Source: DATFLL01 sp035267785
Lineage (GTDB): Bacteria; Pseudomonadota; Gammaproteobacteria; DATFLL01
DNA: 30,501 bases
Assembly: GCA_035267785.1 (NCBI GenBank)
Contig: DATFLL010000031.1
Location: forward strand, 1 to 30,501
Direction of reading: 5' to 3'
The first letter of the stretch is position 1, and each line of letters opens with the position of its first letter. The notes under the pieces were generated by a model. It was not told the DNA's origin. It saw only the letters and a program-made list of their open reading frames with translations, and did not search any database. Position numbers and translations under genes: made by a program. This document shows positions 23,618 to 30,501 of this stretch, piece after piece.

Positions 23618-23648
23618 TTCGCCGATTTTGTAACGATGTGGTGAATGG

Positions 23649-23672
23649 AAGTGGGCCTTGGGCCCACTTTTT
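23649..23672 (+). terminator. Leader terminator/attenuator upstream of rimP
   Basis: AAGTGGGCC (23649-23657) and GGCCCACTT (23661-23669) form a perfect 9-bp stem with loop TTG; the T run is 23668-23672. It lies 18 nt before the rimP start. Conserved terminator-like leaders before rimP are known (rimP-leader family), so this probably attenuates the operon as well as ending tRNA transcripts. Confidence 0.85.
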
Positions 23673-23689
23673 GTTTCCGGGTGCAGGCA

Positions 23690-24148
23690 ATGCAGACCAA
23701 GCCGACGCTGGAGGCGCTGATAGAGCCGGTTGTGGCCGCGCTGGGCTATGAGCTCGTCGGGGTCGAACACCTGTCCCAGGGACGGCGCTCGTTACTGCGC
23801 TTATATATAGATAGCGAACAGGGCATTACGCTCGACGACTGCGAGCGTGTCAGCCATCAGGTCAGCGGTCTGCTCGAGGTCGAGGAGCCGGTGCGCGGGG
23901 ACTACACCCTGGAGGTGTCCTCCCCGGGGCTGGATCGGCCCTTGTTCAAGCCGGAGCACTACGCGCGCTTCGTGGGCCACAAGGTACGCCTGCGCCTGCA
24001 CGCGCCGTTGGATGGTCGACGTAAGTACGTCGGCGTCATCGAGGGCCTGGAGGACAACGGGACTTTGGTCCTGAACGTCGAAGACGAAGGCCGGCTGGAG
24101 TTGGCCTTGCAGGACATCGACAAGGCCAACTTGGTACCTGAATTTTGA
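23690..24148 (+). CDS. rimP: Ribosome maturation factor RimP
   Basis: RimP assists 30S subunit assembly. The protein is 152 aa, the usual length. Recognisable segments are EPVVAALGYELVGVE, LRLYIDSEQGITLDDCERVS and YTLEVSSPGLDRPLFKPEHY in the N-terminal domain, and the C-terminal SH3-like domain with GRRKYVGVIEGLEDNGTLVL. ATG 23690 gives the normal N-terminus; an in-frame ATG at 23645 would place the leader hairpin inside the gene. It is followed by nusA after 129 nt. Confidence 0.95.
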   Translation: MQTKPTLEALIEPVVAALGYELVGVEHLSQGRRSLLRLYIDSEQGITLDDCERVSHQVSGLLEVEEPVRGDYTLEVSSPGLDRPLFKPEHYARFVGHKVRLRLHAPLDGRRKYVGVIEGLEDNGTLVLNVEDEGRLELALQDIDKANLVPEF

Positions 24149-24277
24149 TGCGCCGCGGCATTGCATGTCGGCGGAGAGGACGAAGCGAATTTTGACACCG
24201 TTCGAGACAGACCGCGTCATGGTGCGCAGGAGTGGAGCGAACACGTTGTGGAGCTGTCGGGGATACAGAGGCTGGGT

Positions 24278-25774
24278 ATGAACAAAGAAATCCTGCTGGT
24301 AGTCGATGCGGTCTCGAACGAGAAGGGCGTCGACAAGGATATTATCTTCCAGGCGATCGAGGCAGCGCTGGCGACCGCGACCAAGAAGCGCTACAGCACG
24401 GAAGTCGAAGTGCGCGTACAGATCGATCGCGAAAGCGGCGATTACGATACCTTCCGCCGCTGGGAAGTGGTCGAGGACGATGCCGTGGAGCACGGCGACC
24501 ACCAGATCACCCTCAGCGCCGCGCGTCTGGACGATCCGAATATTCAGGTGGGCGACTTCGTCGAGGAGCCGATCGAATCGGTGGCCTTCGGGCGCATCGC
24601 GGCGCAGACCGCCAAACAGGTCATTGTGCAGAAGGTACGCGAGGCCGAACGCGCACAGATCGTCGATGCCTACCACGATCGCGTCGGTGAGCTCATCATG
24701 GGTGTGGTCAAGCGCGTCGAGCGCGGCAACGTCATTCTGGACATGGGTGACAATGCCGAGGCGCTGATCCCCCGCGAGGATATGATTCCGCGCGAGGCGG
24801 TGCGCAACGGCGACCGCCTGCGCGGCTATCTCAAGGATGTTCGGTCCGAGCCGCGCGGCCCGCAGTTGTTCGTCAGCCGTACGGCGCCCGAACTGCTCAT
24901 CGAGCTGTTCAAGCTGGAGGTGCCCGAGGTGGGCGACGGACTGATCGATATCATGGCCGCCGCCCGCGATCCGGGCTCGCGCGCGAAGATCGCGGTGCGC
25001 TCCAACGATCCGCGCATCGATCCCGTCGGCGCCTGCGTCGGTATGCGCGGTTCGCGCGTCCAGGCGGTCTCCAACGAGCTTGCGGGCGAGCGCGTCGATA
25101 TCGTCCTGTGGGACGAAAATCCCGCCCAGTTCGTCATCAACGCCATGTCGCCCGCCGAGGTCGTCTCCATCGTGATGGACGAGGACACGCACAGCATGGA
25201 TGTCGCTGTGGACGAAGAGCAGCTGTCGCAGGCGATCGGCCGCGGCGGACAGAATGTGCGCCTGGCCTCCGAGCTGACCGGCTGGGAGCTCAACGTCATG
25301 AACGAGAGCGCCGCGGAGGAAAAGAGCGAGGCCGAGTCCGAGGCGCTGCAGAAGCACTTCATGGAGCAGCTCGACGTCGACGAGGAAGTCGCCGGCATTT
25401 TGGTACAGGAAGGTTTCACCAGTGTCGATGAGGTGGCCTATGTCCCTGTCAACGAGATGCTCGAGATCGAGGAGTTCGACGAGGACATCGTCAACGAGCT
25501 GCGCGAGCGTGCCAAGGACGTTCTGCTGACCCGTGCCATCACCAGCGAGGAGCAGTTCTCGGGGCAACCGCCCGCGCAGGACCTGCTCGAGATGGAAGGC
25601 ATGGACGAGAATCTGGCCTATTCCCTGGCCGCCCGTGGTGTCATTACCATGGAGGACTTGGCCGAACAGGCCGTCGATGACCTGATGGAAATCGAAGGTA
25701 TGGATGAGGAGCGTGCCGCGAAGCTGATCATGACGGCGCGCGCACCGTGGTTTGCCGAGGAGCAAAACGGTTAA
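24278..25774 (+). CDS. nusA: Transcription termination/antitermination factor NusA
   Basis: NusA binds RNA polymerase and acts in pausing, termination and antitermination. The protein is 498 aa, against 495 in E. coli. Domains in order are: RNAP-binding N-domain (1-125), S1 (about 135-200, GELIMGVVKRVERGNVILDM), two KH domains (GVGMRG-type loop GACVGMRGSRVQAV and QAIGRGGQNVRLAS), and two C-terminal acidic repeats ending EIEGMDEERAAKLIMTAR. These C-terminal repeats are typical of gammaproteobacteria. ATG 24278 follows AGAGG by 5 nt. A longer frame from 24161 gives unrelated extra residues and was rejected. Confidence 0.96.
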   Translation: MNKEILLVVDAVSNEKGVDKDIIFQAIEAALATATKKRYSTEVEVRVQIDRESGDYDTFRRWEVVEDDAVEHGDHQITLSAARLDDPNIQVGDFVEEPIESVAFGRIAAQTAKQVIVQKVREAERAQIVDAYHDRVGELIMGVVKRVERGNVILDMGDNAEALIPREDMIPREAVRNGDRLRGYLKDVRSEPRGPQLFVSRTAPELLIELFKLEVPEVGDGLIDIMAAARDPGSRAKIAVRSNDPRIDPVGACVGMRGSRVQAVSNELAGERVDIVLWDENPAQFVINAMSPAEVVSIVMDEDTHSMDVAVDEEQLSQAIGRGGQNVRLASELTGWELNVMNESAAEEKSEAESEALQKHFMEQLDVDEEVAGILVQEGFTSVDEVAYVPVNEMLEIEEFDEDIVNELRERAKDVLLTRAITSEEQFSGQPPAQDLLEMEGMDENLAYSLAARGVITMEDLAEQAVDDLMEIEGMDEERAAKLIMTARAPWFAEEQNG

Positions 25775-25794
25775 GGCTCAGGAGTTTAGATTTT

Positions 25795-28332
<2,538 letters not shown>

Positions 28333-28352
28333 ACCGGCACTGCGTACAACCC

Positions 28353-28388
28353 CTGCGCCGGCCCGACCGCACGGTCGGGCCGGCGCAG
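28353..28388 (+). other. 16-bp perfect hairpin between infB and rbfA
   Basis: CTGCGCCGGCCCGACC (28353-28368) and its exact complement (28373-28388) enclose loop GCAC. The stem is 14 G-C of 16 pairs. No T run follows, so it is not a standard intrinsic terminator. It lies 20 nt after the infB stop and 40 nt before rbfA. Confidence 0.85.
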
Positions 28389-28428
28389 CCCAAAAGCCCG
28401 TCATCGTCCACGACCCGACACAGACACC

Positions 28429-28800
28429 ATGTCCAAGGAATTCAGCCGTAGCCGACGCGTCGGTGAGCAGATGCAGCGCGAGCTGGCCCAGCTCATCCAG
28501 CGCGAGGTCAAGGACCCGCGCTTGGGGATGGTGACGGTCTCGGGCGTCGATGTCTCGCGCGATTACAGCGTGGCCAAGGTGTATATCACGGTGCTGGGAG
28601 ACAATGCCGACCCGGCGCAGACCCTGGCCATATTGAACAAGGTCAGCGGTTTTCTTCGCCACGAGCTCGGTCAGCGCATGGTCCTGCGCACCGTGCCGGC
28701 GCTCACCTTTCATTATGACGAGTCGGTCGAGCGCGGCAGCGAGCTCTCGCGCCTGATCGACGAGGCGGTCTCCAAGGATCGCGACTCGAACAAGGATTGA
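28429..28800 (+). CDS. rbfA: 30S ribosome-binding factor A
   Basis: RbfA assists late 16S rRNA processing and 30S maturation, also under cold stress. The protein is 123 aa with the KH-like fold of the family: RRVGEQMQRELAQLIQREVK, DPRLGMVTVSGVDVSRDYSV and LRTVPALTFHYDESVERGSE. No clear Shine-Dalgarno sequence precedes ATG 28429, so translation may depend on the upstream structure or coupling. truB starts 8 nt after its stop. Confidence 0.95.
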   Translation: MSKEFSRSRRVGEQMQRELAQLIQREVKDPRLGMVTVSGVDVSRDYSVAKVYITVLGDNADPAQTLAILNKVSGFLRHELGQRMVLRTVPALTFHYDESVERGSELSRLIDEAVSKDRDSNKD

Positions 28801-28808
28801 GGTAACAC

Positions 28809-29759
28809 GTGACACGTCGTCGAGGCCGGGCACGCGGCCGCAATATTCATGGCATTTTGCTGCTCGATAAACCGGTTGGGATGACCTCGAACGCGGCTCT
28901 GCAGACCGTCAAACGGCTGTATCATGCCCGCAAGGCCGGTCATACCGGAAATCTGGATCCCATGGCGAGCGGGCTGTTGCCGATCTGCATGGGCGAGGCC
29001 ACCAAGATGTCGGCTTTTTTGCTCGATGCCGACAAGCGCTATCAGGGTGTGTGCAAGCTGGGCATTCGTACCAGCACCGCCGATGCCGAGGGCGAGGTCG
29101 TCGAGACGCGACCCGTAGAGGGTGTCGACGAGGCGCGCGTGCGCGAGGTCCTTGCGCGCTTTACCGGGCGTATTGAGCAGATCCCGCCCATGCATTCGGC
29201 CATCAAGCACAAGGGCCAGCCTCTGTACAAGCTCGCCCACCAGGGACTGGAGATCGAGCGTGCCCCGCGGACGGTGGAGGTCTATGAGCTGAATCTCGTC
29301 CGGTTCGAAGGCGATGAGCTCGAGATCGACGTGCGCTGTTCCAAGGGCACCTATATTCGGACGCTTGCCGAGGACATCGGCGAGGCCTTGGGGTGTGGTG
29401 CCCATTTGTCGGAGCTGCGGCGCACGTTGGCCGGCCCCTTCCGGATCGAGGACTCGGTGGCGCTGGACGAGCTGCAGCATCAGGCCGAAGACGGCGATCT
29501 GGCTGCCCTGGACGCGCTGCTGCTGCCCATGGAGACAGCCCTGACCGAGTGGCCGGCGCTCGACCTGACAGAAAATACCGCCTATTACCTGCGCCAGGGC
29601 CAGCCGGTCCTGGTGCCTCGGGCGCCGACCAGCGGTTGGGTGCGACTGTTTGCCGGCGAGCACTGTTTCATCGGGGTGGGGCAGATCCTCGACGACGGCC
29701 GGGTGGCCCCGCGGCGCCTGATCGAATCGGCACCGCCGCCGCGCCGCGTCCGGCCCTGA
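28809..29759 (+). CDS. truB: tRNA pseudouridine-55 synthase
   Basis: TruB makes pseudouridine 55 in the T loop of tRNAs. The protein is 316 aa, against 314 in E. coli. The catalytic Asp50 lies in GHTGNLDPMASGLLP, preceded by GILLLDKPVGMTSN. KRYQGVCKLGIRTSTADAEG and CSKGTYIRTLAEDIG are further family motifs. The start is GTG 28809, with GAGGT overlapping the rbfA stop. A C-terminal PUA-like region (LPMETAL onward) is present. Asn replaces the commoner Thr or Ala before LDP, which does not affect the catalytic Asp. Confidence 0.95.
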   Translation: MTRRRGRARGRNIHGILLLDKPVGMTSNAALQTVKRLYHARKAGHTGNLDPMASGLLPICMGEATKMSAFLLDADKRYQGVCKLGIRTSTADAEGEVVETRPVEGVDEARVREVLARFTGRIEQIPPMHSAIKHKGQPLYKLAHQGLEIERAPRTVEVYELNLVRFEGDELEIDVRCSKGTYIRTLAEDIGEALGCGAHLSELRRTLAGPFRIEDSVALDELQHQAEDGDLAALDALLLPMETALTEWPALDLTENTAYYLRQGQPVLVPRAPTSGWVRLFAGEHCFIGVGQILDDGRVAPRRLIESAPPPRRVRP

Positions 29760-29827
29760 AACCGGGCGTGGATCCCGGCCCGGCGGCCCGAGAGGCCGGT
29801 AACCCCGTGGCAATACTATATTTTGGC

Positions 29828-29856
29828 TTGTGGGCGGCGGGGCGCCCAAGTACAAT
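29828..29856 (+). promoter_or_regulatory. Putative promoter of rpsO
   Basis: TTGTGG (29828-29833), a 17-nt spacer and TACAAT (29851-29856) lie about 50 nt before rpsO. An internal rpsO promoter is normal in this operon. A small CGGCC/GGCCG hairpin (29784-29798) between truB and this promoter has no T run. Confidence 0.55.
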
Positions 29857-29905
29857 ACGCAGTCTAATTTCTCAGCCGATATCGCGATGAGGTAGGAGTT
29901 TTTCC

Positions 29906-30175
29906 ATGGCCATGACCGCCGAGCAAAAGGCTCAAATCGTCAAGGACTTCGAGAAGTCCACCGGTGACACGGGGTCCCCGGAGGTGCAGGTTGCGCTGCT
30001 GACCGCGCGCATCGAAGACCTGTCCCAGCACTTCAAGTCCCACACCCAGGACCACCATTCCCGTCAGGGTCTGCTGCGCATGGTCAACAAGCGCCGCAAG
30101 CTGCTGGACTATCTGAAGAAGAACAACGTCGAGCGTTACCGCGAGGTTATCTCCAGACTGGGTCTGCGCAAGTAA
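29906..30175 (+). CDS. rpsO: 30S ribosomal protein S15
   Basis: S15 (89 aa, same length as E. coli) binds the central domain of 16S rRNA early in 30S assembly. Typical segments are DTGSPEVQVALLTARIEDLS, HFKSHTQDHHSRQGLLRMVN and RRKLLDYLKKNNVERYREVI. TAGGAG at 29893-29898 precedes ATG 29906; a second in-frame ATG two codons later is possible. In E. coli S15 represses its own mRNA through a leader pseudoknot. I did not identify an equivalent with confidence in the 40-nt leader. Confidence 0.97.
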   Translation: MAMTAEQKAQIVKDFEKSTGDTGSPEVQVALLTARIEDLSQHFKSHTQDHHSRQGLLRMVNKRRKLLDYLKKNNVERYREVISRLGLRK

Positions 30176-30209
30176 TCTCCGAAAGTCTTACAAGCTGCTA
30201 GGAATCCGA

Positions 30210-30501
30210 ATGACCCCGCTAGTCAAAGAATTCAAATACGGTGACCATACGGTCCGGTTGGAAACCGGCGAGATAGCCCGACAGGCCTCGGGCGCCGTCA
30301 TGGTCAACATGGACGACACGGTGGTGCTGGTCACCGCGGTTGTGATGAAAGAGGCGATGGAAGGACGCGATTTCTTCCCGCTCACGGTCAACTACCAGGA
30401 ACGCACCTATTCGGCCGGCAAGATCCCCGGCGGCTTCTTCAAGCGCGAGGGACGACCTACCGAGAAGGAAACCCTGACCTCCCGCCTCATCGATCGTCCC
30501 A
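30210..30501 (+). CDS. pnp: Polynucleotide phosphorylase, 3' end outside the window
   Basis: PNPase degrades RNA 3' to 5' by phosphorolysis and works in the RNA degradosome. Only the first 97 codons are present (MTPLVKEFKYGDHTVRLETG onward). The first RNase PH domain is recognisable by GEIARQASGAVMVNMDDTVV and FFPLTVNYQERTYSAGKIPG, then FFKREGRPTEKE. TAGGA lies 6 nt before ATG 30210. The rpsO-pnp pair with a 34-nt gap is conserved. No processing hairpin like the RNase III site of E. coli pnp is obvious in this short spacer. Confidence 0.95.
   Translation, partial: MTPLVKEFKYGDHTVRLETGEIARQASGAVMVNMDDTVVLVTAVVMKEAMEGRDFFPLTVNYQERTYSAGKIPGGFFKREGRPTEKETLTSRLIDRP

Overview
The window is a GC-rich segment (roughly 60-65% G+C by eye) of a gammaproteobacterial chromosome. 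Gene order glmM-tpiA-secG-tRNA-Leu-nuoA..N followed by tRNA-fMet-rimP-nusA-infB-rbfA-truB-rpsO-pnp is a conserved gammaproteobacterial backbone. NuoC and NuoD are separate proteins, complex I is complete with 14 subunits, and soxYZ is present. These features point to a respiring, sulfur-oxidising gammaproteobacterium (Chromatiales-like). The taxon is an inference, since no rRNA is present.

Layout. 1-2722: end of glmM, then tpiA, secG and tRNA-Leu(GAG), closed by a strong intrinsic terminator. 2845-17885: a promoter (TTGACA-18-TAGACT) and the complete nuoABCDEFGHIJKLMN operon, with a DUF2818 membrane protein as last gene. 17886-23100: an accessory sulfur module made of a membrane histidine kinase, an NtrC-family response regulator with a GAFTGA motif, a secreted DsrE-like protein, and convergent soxY-soxZ. 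23249-30501: initiator tRNA with its own promoter, then the translation/transcription operon rimP-nusA-infB-rbfA-truB-rpsO and the start of pnp.

Main discovery. The sulfur module looks like one self-contained sigma-54 circuit. Two near-consensus -24/-12 promoters with exact GG-N10-GC spacing can be read directly: TGGAACG-N4-TTGCT in front of the DsrE-like gene (21485-21500, + strand) and TGGTACG-N4-TTGCT in front of soxYZ (23065-23080, - strand). An 11-bp element, TGCAAACTGCA, lies about 75-95 bp upstream of both promoters, on the coding strand of each gene. A one-mismatch copy (TGCAACCTGCA) lies in the leader of the kinase gene. The simplest reading is that the kinase senses a periplasmic signal and the regulator binds these elements to activate the dsrE-like gene and soxYZ, perhaps also controlling itself. 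A sigma-54 two-component control of sox genes has a precedent (TspS-TspR in Acidithiobacillus caldus, from memory). Here the targets are only soxYZ and a secreted DsrE-like protein, with no soxXA or soxB in the window.

Other points of interest are a perfect 16-bp hairpin between infB and rbfA, hairpins between nuoF/nuoG and nuoN/DUF2818, a U1-U72 mismatch in the initiator tRNA, and loss of the N7 cluster ligands in NuoG.
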